From assembly GCA_023416585.1 (NCBI GenBank), contig JAEZHM010000111.1, positions 1 to 32,274 on the forward strand: DNA of 32,274 nt. The letters run 5' to 3'. Below are positions 15,024-22,933 of the stretch, one piece after another; position 1 is the first letter of the stretch; every line of letters begins with the position of its first letter. The notes beneath the pieces are model-generated. The model was not told the DNA's origin and did not search any database. It saw only the letters and a list, made by a program, of their open reading frames with translations. The translations under genes and the position numbers were made by a program. This DNA comes from Bacillota bacterium (GTDB lineage: Bacteria; Bacillota; Clostridia; Christensenellales; Aristaeellaceae).

Positions 15024-15089
15024 GAAAAGCACCTCCGAAAACAAGGGTATTTTAACCAATGGAACGATAGAAAAAACCAAAACCCTGCA

Positions 15090-16274
15090 TTACAGTTCGT
15101 GAATGAAGGCTTCTATGCGATCCAAGGCTGTGCTAAGCTTGTTAAGCGCCGTAGCGTAGCAGCAGCGGATATGCCCTTCCCCGCTTTGCCCAAAGGCGGT
15201 ACCAGGCACGCAGGCCACCTGATAGCGGTTTAGAAGGCGCGTACAGAATTCTTCACTGGTAAGGCCCGTTTTGCGTATGGATGGGAATACGTAAAACGCG
15301 CCCAAAGGCTCAAAGCAATCCAAATCCATTTTGCGGAAGGCATCCACCATGAGCCTGCGCCGGCGGTCGTAGCTTACGCGCATCTGAACCACATCATCAT
15401 AATTGTTTTCCCGGCCTGCCTTTAATGCCTGTTCGGCGGCCACCTGACCCTGCCGAGGCGCGCACATGATGGCATATTGATGGATTTTGAACATGGCGGC
15501 GACAATAGGCGCCGGGGCGCAGACATATCCCATACGCCAGCCCGTCATGGCAAAGGCTTTGCTGAAGCCGTTGATGGTAACGGTCCTTTCCCACATATCG
15601 GGAAGGCTGCCAAAGCTTACATGAGGCTCTTGGCCATAGGTCAGCTCGCTGTATATTTCATCACTGATGACCAATATACTGCTTTCCCTGATTACTTGGG
15701 CAATGCTGTTTAGATCGCCCCTCTCCATGATGGCTCCGGTAGGATTGTTGGGGTAGGGCAGGATCAGCGCCTTGGTGCGCGGTGTGATCTTTTCGCGAAT
15801 GGCCTCCGCCGTCAACCTAAAGGCGGTCGTATGATCCGTTTTTATCGCTACGGGTGTGCCGCCTGCAAACAATACGCTGGGGCTGTAGCTGACATAGCTG
15901 GGCTCAGGCACCAGCACCTCGTCACCTGGGCTTAAGATGGCCCGCAGCGCAAGGTCGATGCCCTCACTGGCCCCCACCGTCACCAGTATCTCCTGATTGG
16001 GATCGTAGGTGATGTGGTATCTGCTGGCTAGGTAATACGCAATCTCCCGGCGCAATGATAGTATGCCCCAGTTGGAGGTATACTGCGTTTCGCCATCCAG
16101 GATGCTGTTGATAGCGGCGTTGCGGATGTGGAAGGGAGTGACGAAATCGGGCTCGCCTACGCCCAGGGATATGGCGTCCGGCATATTCGCAACGATATCA
16201 AAAAACTTGCGGATTCCGCTGGGAGCGACACTGGCAACCCTGGGGTTTATGTATTTGGAATAATCGATGCTCAC
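15090..16274 (-). CDS. Class I/II aminotransferase (PLP)
   Basis: A 394-residue fold-type I aminotransferase. The N-terminal SLGVGEPDF, TQYTSNWG, the cofactor segment VGASEGIDLALRA, PYPNNPTGA, SDEIYSELTY, the PLP lysine K239 in GFSKAFAMTGWRMGY, and the C-terminal arginine region GHIRCCYA are all present. The sequence is of the aspartate/aromatic or N-acetyl-diaminopimelate aminotransferase type; I cannot fix the substrate. The start ATG overlaps the stop of the upstream Lrp-type regulator by four bases, so translation is coupled. This suggests the regulator senses the amino acid that this enzyme handles. The downstream CapA-like gene is 66 bases away. Confidence 0.92.
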   Translation of the reverse strand: MSIDYSKYINPRVASVAPSGIRKFFDIVANMPDAISLGVGEPDFVTPFHIRNAAINSILDGETQYTSNWGILSLRREIAYYLASRYHITYDPNQEILVTVGASEGIDLALRAILSPGDEVLVPEPSYVSYSPSVLFAGGTPVAIKTDHTTAFRLTAEAIREKITPRTKALILPYPNNPTGAIMERGDLNSIAQVIRESSILVISDEIYSELTYGQEPHVSFGSLPDMWERTVTINGFSKAFAMTGWRMGYVCAPAPIVAAMFKIHQYAIMCAPRQGQVAAEQALKAGRENNYDDVVQMRVSYDRRRRLMVDAFRKMDLDCFEPLGAFYVFPSIRKTGLTSEEFCTRLLNRYQVACVPGTAFGQSGEGHIRCCYATALNKLSTALDRIEAFIHEL

Positions 16275-16762
16275 GGCGAAACCACCAATCTGCGGTCGGA
16301 CCGGTCGGTATCAAAGATTACGCCATCGGATTTATAGCGCTTGAGCACGAAGTGGGTGGCGGTGCCTGTGACCATTTCCAGGGGGCTCAGTTTTTCGCTG
16401 ACGAAGAAGGCAAGCTCCTTCAAGGTATGGGCTTCTACCAGCAGCAAAAGGTCATAAGCCCCGCTCATGAGATATACGCTTTTCACTTCCTCAAAGCGGT
16501 AGATGCGCGCGGCCACTGCGTCAAAGCCCATGTCCCGCTGCGGGGTGACACGCACCTCGATCATGGCCTCCACCCGCTCCCTGTCGGTCAAATCCCAGTT
16601 GATGATGGGGGAATAGCGCAAAATCACACGGCGCTTTTCCATATCGTCGATGGCCTGGGCCACCTCGTCAAGCGTGTGGCCGGTCATAACGGCCAGCTTC
16701 TCCAGCGGAATACGGCAATCCTCCCGCAATATATCCAGCAATTGCATTTGCAGGTTATGCAT
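16271..16762 (-). CDS. Lrp/AsnC-family transcriptional regulator
   Basis: A 163-residue regulator. The N-terminal about 55 residues form the AsnC-type winged helix-turn-helix (LLDILREDCRIPLEKLAVMTG, then TLDEVAQAIDDMEKRRVILRYSPIIN). The C-terminal half is a RAM ligand-binding domain with VEAMIEVRVTP, VKSVYLMSGAYDLLLLVEA and LKELAFFV. GAGGTG precedes the ATG. It starts 18 bases after fhs on the same strand and overlaps the aminotransferase by four bases. The expected behaviour is an amino-acid-responsive regulator of its own operon, but no operator was identified. The extra C-terminal tail after HFVLKRYK is about 20 residues. Confidence 0.92.
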   Translation of the reverse strand: MHNLQMQLLDILREDCRIPLEKLAVMTGHTLDEVAQAIDDMEKRRVILRYSPIINWDLTDRERVEAMIEVRVTPQRDMGFDAVAARIYRFEEVKSVYLMSGAYDLLLLVEAHTLKELAFFVSEKLSPLEMVTGTATHFVLKRYKSDGVIFDTDRSDRRLVVSP

Positions 16763-16780
16763 CTTATTTCACCTCACCCA

Positions 16781-18451
16781 TCAAAATAGGCCCGCAATAT
16801 TCCCGGCTTCATCCACATCGATGGAAAGGGCCGCGGGGACTTTGGGCAGGCCCGGCATGGCGATGATGTCGCCCGCGAAGGCCACTACAAAGCCTGCGCC
16901 TGCGGACAGGCGCACGCTGCGCACTGTAAGGGTATGGCCTTGGGGAGCACCTAACAGCTTGGGGTTGTCCGACAGGGAATACTGCGTTTTAGCGATGCAT
17001 ACGGGATATGATGCGTATCCCTCCTGCTCCCACTTTTTCAATTGCGACAGTACGCCCGGAGCGAAATCAATCTCCCCAGCGCCATATATTTTGGTGGCAA
17101 TGGCCTTTATCTTATCCGCCAGGGGAAGCTGTGCATCATAGGTGTAGGCAGTGGCGGGCAGCTTATTTTCCTCACAGGCTTTGCATACGGCATCGGCTAG
17201 CCTTGCCGCGCCCTGGCCGCCTTTGCCCCAGGCCTCGCACAGTTCGCAGGGGATCCCTCTTGACTGCATGGCGCTTTGAAGCAGCGCAATTTCCGCCTCC
17301 GTGTCGGTCATGAAGCGGTTGACCGCCACCACCGCAGGGCGTTGCCACACGTTTTGAATGTGGTCCAGATGGGCGTACAGGTTGGCAAGGCCGCTTTCCA
17401 GCGCGGGGAGGTCCTCCTTTGTAAGCAGCTCCTTCGCGCAGCCGCCGTGATGCTTGAGAGCACGTATGGTGGCCACCAGCACGATGGCGTCCGGCCACAT
17501 GCCTGTTGCCCGGCACTTAATGTCCAGAAATTTTTCTGCTCCAAGATCCGCCCCGAAGCCGGCTTCCGTCACCACATAATCCGCCATGCGCATGGCCGTC
17601 AGTGTGGCGATGACGCTGTTGCAGCCGTGGGCGATGTTGGCAAAGGGCCCGCCGTGCATAAGGCAGGGCGTGCCGTCAATGGTCTGGACAAGGTTGGGCA
17701 TCAGCGCATCCCGAAGCAGCGCGGCCATGGCCCCCTGGGCGTTAAGGTCGCCAGCTGTGACTACTTCCCCGGTATAGGTGCGCCCCACCACCAGCTTTGC
17801 AAGGCGGGCTTTCAGATCGCTTATATCCCGGGCCAGGCAGAATACCGCCATCACTTCGCTGGCGGCGGTGATGTCAAACCCGTCCTCCCTGGGGGTGCCG
17901 TTGGACTTTCCGCCCATGCCGGATACGATGAAGCGCAGCTGCCTGTCATTCAAGTCCATGCAGCGCCGCCAGGTGATCAGCCTTGGGTCGATATGCAGTT
18001 CGTTGCCTTGTTGGATATGGTTGTCCACCATGGCAGCCAGCAGGTTGTTGGCTGCAGTGATGGCGTGCAGATCGCCCGTAAAGTGCAGATTGATGGCTTC
18101 CATGGGCAGTACCTGCGAGTATCCGCCGCCCGTGGCGCCGCCCTTCATGCCGAATACAGGCCCCAGGGAAGGCTCCCGGAGGGCCAGCATGGCCTTGCGT
18201 CCCGTATATGTCATGCCATCCGCCAAGCCAACGCTTACGGTTGTCTTCCCTTCCCCGGCCGGGGTTGGGGTGATGGCCGTAACCAGCACCAGACGGGCCT
18301 TTGATTCGCGCTTAAGATAGGATGCCGGATCCACCTTGGCGATCAGCTTTCCGTATGGGTTCAGCGTTTCAGGTAGAAATCCCGCTGCTTCTGCAATGGC
18401 CTGGATGGGTTTTGGTGTTGCTGCTCTTGCAATTTGAAGGTCTGTTGCCAT
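16781..18451 (-). CDS. fhs: Formate--tetrahydrofolate ligase
   Basis: Joins formate to tetrahydrofolate with ATP, giving 10-formyl-THF; it serves the methyl branch of acetogenesis or purine and one-carbon supply. ATG at 18451 gives 556 residues, the typical length. The open frame extends 10 codons further upstream, but family proteins begin MATDLQIA. The nucleotide-binding motif TPTPAGEGKTT (about 61-71), FGMKGGATGGGYSQV, NLHFTGDLHAI and AGFGADLGAEKF are clear hallmarks. A TATAAT-type minus promoter lies 39 bases upstream. The other Wood-Ljungdahl genes are not in the window, so acetogenesis cannot be claimed. The Lrp-type gene follows after 18 bases. Confidence 0.97.
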   Translation of the reverse strand: MATDLQIARAATPKPIQAIAEAAGFLPETLNPYGKLIAKVDPASYLKRESKARLVLVTAITPTPAGEGKTTVSVGLADGMTYTGRKAMLALREPSLGPVFGMKGGATGGGYSQVLPMEAINLHFTGDLHAITAANNLLAAMVDNHIQQGNELHIDPRLITWRRCMDLNDRQLRFIVSGMGGKSNGTPREDGFDITAASEVMAVFCLARDISDLKARLAKLVVGRTYTGEVVTAGDLNAQGAMAALLRDALMPNLVQTIDGTPCLMHGGPFANIAHGCNSVIATLTAMRMADYVVTEAGFGADLGAEKFLDIKCRATGMWPDAIVLVATIRALKHHGGCAKELLTKEDLPALESGLANLYAHLDHIQNVWQRPAVVAVNRFMTDTEAEIALLQSAMQSRGIPCELCEAWGKGGQGAARLADAVCKACEENKLPATAYTYDAQLPLADKIKAIATKIYGAGEIDFAPGVLSQLKKWEQEGYASYPVCIAKTQYSLSDNPKLLGAPQGHTLTVRSVRLSAGAGFVVAFAGDIIAMPGLPKVPAALSIDVDEAGNIAGLF

Positions 18452-18489
18452 GAGGTCACAACCTTTCCATATCTTGCACATTACAAAAC

Positions 18490-18518
18490 ATTATATCGGA
18501 AGGACGATGTTTGCGCAA
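18490..18518 (-). promoter_or_regulatory. Promoter of fhs
   Basis: On the minus strand: TTGCGC (18518-18513), 17-base spacer, TATAAT (18495-18490). The predicted transcript starts near 18483, about 30 bases before the fhs ATG. Confidence 0.75.
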
Positions 18519-18565
18519 TACGAAGAAAAGTAGACAGGAGCATATCAAAACGTGAATTTTGGTAC

Positions 18566-18594
18566 TTGACAAAAAAATATTTTTATTGTATGAT
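18566..18594 (+). promoter_or_regulatory. Promoter of the MBL-fold hydrolase gene
   Basis: Consensus TTGACA (18566-18571), 17-base AT-rich spacer, TATGAT (18589-18594). Transcription would start near 18601, which rules out the open-frame extension upstream of that point as coding. Confidence 0.85.
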
Positions 18595-18642
18595 AAGTAT
18601 AAGCAGGGATTGATTTCCTTTTCCCTCTATGATATATATCTT

Positions 18643-18669
18643 CCATCAAGTTTGATGGGAGGTTTTTTT
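18643..18669 (+). promoter_or_regulatory. Hairpin and T-run overlapping ribosome binding site
   Basis: CCATCAA (18643-18649) pairs with TTGATGG (18652-18658) and is followed by GAGG and seven T (18663-18669) right before the GTG start. The GGGAGG ribosome binding site starts inside the right arm. It looks like a small terminator or translational lid; function is inferred. Confidence 0.35.
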
Positions 18670-19419
18670 GTGGCTGAAGCGGCAAAGGTATTCGTTCTCC
18701 CCATCCCCGCTCAATTGCAAAACGGGGATGACACGGTGCATCCCGTTGTGGTTTGCGATGATGCGCAAGCCATATTGGTGGACACCGGGCTGCCTGGCGC
18801 AGCGGAGCATATCGCAAATGCTTTAAGTGCGGTTGGAGTTTCCTTATCACAGCTTTCCCATATTGTCCTGACCCATGCTGATGCCGACCATGTAGGCAGC
18901 CTGGGAGGGCTTTTGCGTTTAGCGCCGCAAAGCGTAGAGGTTTTGTGTCATGATAAGGAAAAGCCTTATGTGCAGTGCGATGTGCCTCCGCTGCGGCTGT
19001 CCATGATGGAAGCAAGCCTTGAGAAGCTGAGCGGGGAGCGCCATGCCCAGATTTCGGCGCTTGTTCAAAGCATGCGTGCAAACTATAAAAGCCTGGGCGT
19101 ACCTGTAACAAGAACAGTGGAGGATGGTGAGATGCTGCCCTTGAGCATACAGGCTATCTATACACCGGGCCATACGCCGGGCCATATTAGTTTATATCTG
19201 AAAGACAGCCGCATGCTGATTGCGGGCGACGCACTGAGCATTGCGGACGGGAAACTTCTGCCTGCGCCTGAATGGTCATTATGTGACAGGGCAGCGATGA
19301 TGAACTCCCTGCGAAAGATAGCAAGTCTTGATATAGATACCATAGTATGCTTTCACGGCGGGGTATTTAGGGAAGATGTCCACGCAAGGCTTCAGGAATT
19401 GGCAGTCCAGTCATTTTAA
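18670..19419 (+). CDS. MBL-fold metallo-hydrolase
   Basis: A 249-residue cytosolic metallo-beta-lactamase-fold protein, substrate unknown. GTG 18670 is chosen as start: GGGAGG lies 7 bases upstream and the promoter excludes earlier starts. Metal motifs are LTHADADHVG (HxDxDH, where the classical form is HxHxDH), TPGHTPGHISLY with the third-site histidine, AGDALSIADG with the bridging aspartate, and CFHGG at the end. The HADADH variant is common among uncharacterised hydrolases of this fold, so activity is still likely. It is transcribed alone: own promoter upstream and a strong terminator directly after it. Glyoxalase II-like or lactonase-like activity are possibilities only. Confidence 0.88.
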   Translation: MAEAAKVFVLPIPAQLQNGDDTVHPVVVCDDAQAILVDTGLPGAAEHIANALSAVGVSLSQLSHIVLTHADADHVGSLGGLLRLAPQSVEVLCHDKEKPYVQCDVPPLRLSMMEASLEKLSGERHAQISALVQSMRANYKSLGVPVTRTVEDGEMLPLSIQAIYTPGHTPGHISLYLKDSRMLIAGDALSIADGKLLPAPEWSLCDRAAMMNSLRKIASLDIDTIVCFHGGVFREDVHARLQELAVQSF

Positions 19420-19427
19420 TCATAAGC

Positions 19428-19467
19428 AAAACCGGCCTTTTAAAAAGCATAAAGGCCGGTTTTTTTC
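19428..19467 (+). terminator. Strong terminator between convergent MBL and pepF genes
   Basis: Perfect stem AAAACCGGCCTTT (19428-19440) with AAAGGCCGGTTTT (19451-19463), loop of 10 bases, T-run on the plus strand. Because the left arm starts with four A, it can also act for the convergent pepF transcript. Confidence 0.9.
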
Positions 19468-19511
19468 TTCCAAGGATTATCGTCATTAAGAAGTGCGGTT
19501 TGACAAAACGG

Positions 19512-21260
19512 TTATTGCTTATCGCACAATTCCACGAACCGGCCCATGGATTCCTTGAGGATATTCAGGGAACTGCGCCAGAAGTCAGCGCTGTGCACAT
19601 CGATGCCCACACTCATGGCCACATCGTATACCGTGCCGTTGCCGCAGGAGCGCAAAAGCTTATTGTAGGTGTTCACGAAGGATTCGCCCTTTTGCAAATA
19701 CTGGGCAAACACGCCTTTGGCGAAAAGCAGCCCGAAAGCATAGGGGAAGTTGTAAAAGTGCAGCGTGGGGCCGTAATAATGCCCCTTGCATGCCCACATA
19801 TAGGGATGGCGGGCGTCTTTATCAAGGCCGTCGCCATAGCTTGCTTCCTGGGCGCGAAGCATGGCTTCCTTCAGTTCATTGACGCTCATGGCATGGTCGG
19901 CCCTTGTCTCAATAACTTCCGACTCGAACAGGAAGCGGCCATAAATATCCACGATGGACTGGGTGGCTTCCATCAGTTCCGCTTCGATGATGGTGAAGGC
20001 TTCCTCGGGGGAGGCTGCCTTCAAAACCGCATGGCTTAAAAGCGTTTCGTTGAATATGGAGGCCGTTTCCGCCAGCGGCATGGGGTGATCCGTTAGCAGT
20101 ATGGGCAGCCCCGCCATGCACCTGTTGTGCCAGGCATGGCCCAGCTCGTGAGCCAGCGTGCTGATATCGGCAAAGCTGCCGGCAAAATTGGTCAGCACGC
20201 GGCTGATGTTGAGTGTATGCACAGAGGAGCAGAACGCGCCGCCCTGCTTTAAGGCCCTGGGAAACATATCGATCCAGCGGTTGTCGAAAGCCTCATGGAT
20301 GAACGCGCCCATCGCAGGGGTAAAGCTGCCCAGCTTTTCAGCCAGCAGCGCCCTGGCTTCCTCCGTGGTGTAGGTGCGCATACCCTTACCCACCGGGGCC
20401 ATCAGGTCATAGAAGGGGATGCCGTCCGCATGGCCAAGCAATCGCCCCTTGGCCCTAAGATACCTGCGGAAGTCGGGCAGCGCTTCACGCACAGCAGTCC
20501 AAAGCGCGTCCAGCGTTTCCCGGTCCATACGGGATTCGTGCAGCGTCCAGTCCAGAACGCTGTCAAAATGCCTTGCTTCCGCCTGAATGCGTGCTTCCCC
20601 CTTGATGCCGTTTAAGCAGGCTGCGATGGCCAGTTCCACCTTGGGGTATGCGTTAAGTTCCGCCTCGTAAGCTTCCCTGCGCACATTGGGATCGGGGTCA
20701 TATGCCTTGGCCCTAACAGCGGACAGGGGAATATCCTCGCCCCGGAAGTTTGCGGTGAGCGTGGCGGCCAGTTTTTCCCGAAGCTGGGCAAAGGTTTCGC
20801 CGCCGGTCAGCGACATGCGCAAGATCCAGCTTTCAATGGCTTTGTCCATGCGGTGTGCGGCGTCTTCCTTAAGTTCGCGAAGCATAAAGCCATGCTCTGT
20901 AAGCAACGGGCTTTGGGAAATAACCGCATCCAGGTCACCAAGTGAACCAAGGTACCGGCTGAAATCTGAAAGCAGCCGCTGCAAATCCACTTCCTTGGCC
21001 ATCAATTGGTCGATGCAGTTCAGCGCCTCCTCATTCACCGCATCGGTAGACCAGGTAAGGTATGCGTATGTGCCCAGCTTATCGGCTTTTTCCTGCAAAG
21101 TGGTGAACAATCGTGTCACCTGTTCCGCAAGGTCCACGGGGGCTCCGCCTTTTTGAATTGTTTTTTCAATTTCATCCATCAAGGGCTGAAGGCTTTTGAG
21201 ATCCTCTTGAAAGGCCGGGCTCTGAAAACTCTCATAGATTACCGAAAGATCCCAGGTCAT
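19512..21260 (-). CDS. pepF: Oligoendopeptidase F family metallopeptidase (M3)
   Basis: Cytosolic zinc peptidase that degrades short peptides, 582 residues. ATG at 21260 follows GGAGG by 7 bases; the open frame reaches 9 codons further but has no site there. The N-terminal helical region (WDLSVIYESF) is typical of the PepF/M3B group. The zinc motif HELGH is at about 371-375 (LAHELGHAWHN), and the third ligand region follows as ETASIFNETLLSHAVL. The C-terminal YYGPTLHFYNFPYAFGLLFA is also conserved. The start overlaps the stop of the PHP phosphatase gene by four bases, so the two are translationally coupled. Transcription ends at the hairpin 19428-19467. Confidence 0.95.
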   Translation of the reverse strand: MTWDLSVIYESFQSPAFQEDLKSLQPLMDEIEKTIQKGGAPVDLAEQVTRLFTTLQEKADKLGTYAYLTWSTDAVNEEALNCIDQLMAKEVDLQRLLSDFSRYLGSLGDLDAVISQSPLLTEHGFMLRELKEDAAHRMDKAIESWILRMSLTGGETFAQLREKLAATLTANFRGEDIPLSAVRAKAYDPDPNVRREAYEAELNAYPKVELAIAACLNGIKGEARIQAEARHFDSVLDWTLHESRMDRETLDALWTAVREALPDFRRYLRAKGRLLGHADGIPFYDLMAPVGKGMRTYTTEEARALLAEKLGSFTPAMGAFIHEAFDNRWIDMFPRALKQGGAFCSSVHTLNISRVLTNFAGSFADISTLAHELGHAWHNRCMAGLPILLTDHPMPLAETASIFNETLLSHAVLKAASPEEAFTIIEAELMEATQSIVDIYGRFLFESEVIETRADHAMSVNELKEAMLRAQEASYGDGLDKDARHPYMWACKGHYYGPTLHFYNFPYAFGLLFAKGVFAQYLQKGESFVNTYNKLLRSCGNGTVYDVAMSVGIDVHSADFWRSSLNILKESMGRFVELCDKQ

Positions 21261-22078
21261 AGTGCTCCTCCTTGCATCTGTCCGCATAGCTGCGGCTTTT
21301 TCGCGTGTAGTTGTATGCTGTCCAGGGGCTGAAGATTCAAGCTGCCAAGCAGTGTCCTGATCTCCGTTTCTGCACCTAAATTCTCCAGCATTTCCGGCTG
21401 GTGGGCATCATACCCGATAACGACCTTATTGCCCATTTCCGCTGCCAATTCCCAAAATTCCCGGCGCGGGAAGAGGCACTCGGCACCGCCTACAACATGG
21501 GCATTGAGGTTGTATTCCAGTGGCATGCCGCATGTAAGTGCACAGGCGCAGATGGCTTTTGCCACCGCCCGGCCGTCATCATCCCATGCTTCCCTGTGGC
21601 GCATATACACATCCGGGTGGGCAAGATATGCGTACAGCCCGGTCTGCATGCCTTCCACGCACATGTCAGCGTACCTGTACATGAAAGCTGTGTCCCGGCA
21701 GGCGGTACCAACATAGGGGGAATCCTCATCACTGCCGATAAAGTGCGCACCGAAGATCAGGTAATCCAGCTCGTAGATTTCCCTGGCTTCCTTTAGCCAG
21801 GACATATACTTTGGGAAGTATTCGCACTCCAGGCCAAGGAGTATATTCAGCCTATCGCCGTATTTTTCCTTTAGGCTGCGAATGCTTGTTACATAGCCGG
21901 AAAGCTGGGAAATATCCATGCGGATGCCGGATACATAACCGTTTTTGTAAGGCCAGGGGGTATGGTCTGCAAAGCCCAGAATGTCAAATCCTGCACGGAT
22001 GGCAGACTGTACGTACATTTCATCCATTCCGGTGGCGTGCTTGCACCTAAACGTATGGGTATGATAGTTGGCTTTCAT
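21257..22078 (-). CDS. PHP-domain phosphatase, HisJ-like
   Basis: A 273-residue PHP-domain phosphoesterase like the HisJ histidinol phosphatases. Metal-binding motifs are NYHTHTFRCKHATG near the N-terminus, GFADHTP, LLGLECEYF, GAHFIG, AHPDVY and the late IGYDAHQPEML. Histidinol phosphate is the substrate of the named family, but no his genes are present and many members have other or unknown substrates. The stop overlaps the pepF start by four bases. A short spacer with a hairpin separates it from the GntR-type gene upstream on the same strand; no strong promoter was recognised in that spacer. Confidence 0.88.
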   Translation of the reverse strand: MKANYHTHTFRCKHATGMDEMYVQSAIRAGFDILGFADHTPWPYKNGYVSGIRMDISQLSGYVTSIRSLKEKYGDRLNILLGLECEYFPKYMSWLKEAREIYELDYLIFGAHFIGSDEDSPYVGTACRDTAFMYRYADMCVEGMQTGLYAYLAHPDVYMRHREAWDDDGRAVAKAICACALTCGMPLEYNLNAHVVGGAECLFPRREFWELAAEMGNKVVIGYDAHQPEMLENLGAETEIRTLLGSLNLQPLDSIQLHAKKPQLCGQMQGGAL

Positions 22079-22105
22079 TAAGGAAAATGGCTCCTTTTCA
22101 TAAGT

Positions 22106-22137
22106 AAACCCCCCGGCAATTTTACCGGAGGGGTTTT
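22106..22137 (-). terminator. Hairpin between GntR-type and PHP genes
   Basis: AAACCCC..CCGG (from 22106) pairs with CCGG..GGGGTTT (to 22136), with one mismatch inside, and short T-runs lie on both strands. It probably limits read-through from the regulator gene. Confidence 0.6.
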
Positions 22138-22150
22138 ATCAAATTCCGGC

Positions 22151-22825
22151 TCATTTCTTTTTGCTCAGAGCTGCCAGGCAGTTTTCCTTGCTGCGCTCAA
22201 TATGCTTTTGCATGATGGCCTGCAGGCGGTTTAGATCGCGATTTTGAAGGCAATCCACAATTTCGTAATGCTCCTGCTGCGCTTCATGGCGGCGATTCTC
22301 CTGGGCAATGCTCATGGCGGAAAAGCGGGTGATGTACTCGTCCTGGCTTTCGATGACCCTAAGGATCCGTACCTGCCCCGAAATGCGGATCACCTGAGTG
22401 TGGAAGGCACGGGCCAGGGGAGAGAGCTTTTCGATGTTGCCTTCATTCAGGGCTGCATCCATTTGCGCTAGCTTTTCCTTCAGAGAACGAATGTCCTCCT
22501 CCGTCACGTTTTTGATGATGGCGGGTAAAGTCAGTATTTCCAGCGCGTTGCGGATGGTATATATTTCTTCCACATCCGCAATGGTGAAAGCCCGCACCAC
22601 CACGCCGCGGCGCATGACATATTCCACCAGGCCGTCCCGCTCCAGCTTACGCAGGGCTTCCCTAAGCGGTGTGCGGCTGATGTGCAGCCGCTCGGCATAA
22701 TCGGTTTCCACAATGCGTTCCCCAGCGGGAATTTCGCCGGTAATGATGGCGTGCTTTAGCACCTCGTAGGCGATCTCCCGAATTGGCCGGCTTTCCATCA
22801 TTGGCTGGAAGCGAAGGAGAGACAT
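22151..22825 (-). CDS. GntR-family regulator, FadR/FCD type
   Basis: A 224-residue regulator. ATG at 22825 has AGGGG about 10 bases upstream; the open frame continues further but overlaps the promoter. The N-terminal winged helix (REIAYEVLKHAIITGEIPAGERI, then HISRTPLREALRKLERDGLVEY) is the GntR DNA-binding domain. The C-terminal all-helical FCD domain shows IYTIRNALEILTLPAI, ARAFHTQVIRISG and the EHYEIVDCLQNRD...HIERS histidine pattern for metal or acid binding. The ligand is probably a small organic acid by family precedent. It has its own minus promoter (22863-22891) and no catabolic gene cluster next to it, so the target is unclear. Confidence 0.93.
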   Translation of the reverse strand: MSLLRFQPMMESRPIREIAYEVLKHAIITGEIPAGERIVETDYAERLHISRTPLREALRKLERDGLVEYVMRRGVVVRAFTIADVEEIYTIRNALEILTLPAIIKNVTEEDIRSLKEKLAQMDAALNEGNIEKLSPLARAFHTQVIRISGQVRILRVIESQDEYITRFSAMSIAQENRRHEAQQEHYEIVDCLQNRDLNRLQAIMQKHIERSKENCLAALSKKK

Positions 22826-22862
22826 AAGCCCAACCCCTTTGTTTGAGGTGTGTTTTTTGGAT

Positions 22863-22891
22863 ACGATACACCTTCTATATACATTTGTCAA
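22863..22891 (-). promoter_or_regulatory. Promoter of the GntR-type gene
   Basis: On the minus strand: TTGACA (22891-22886), 17-base spacer, TATCGT (22868-22863). It lies 38 bases before the chosen start codon. Confidence 0.7.
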
Positions 22892-22933
22892 GGCATCTTC
22901 CCGGTATGACAAATAATGGAGGAAGATGATGGA

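Noticed and set aside
17276..18304. Long plus-strand frame (342 codons) opposite fhs
   Set aside because: It is a shadow of the GC-rich fhs codons with no family resemblance and no start signal.
18559..18669. Longer N-terminus of the MBL-fold protein
   Set aside because: The consensus promoter 18566-18594 lies inside it, so it cannot be transcribed from its start.
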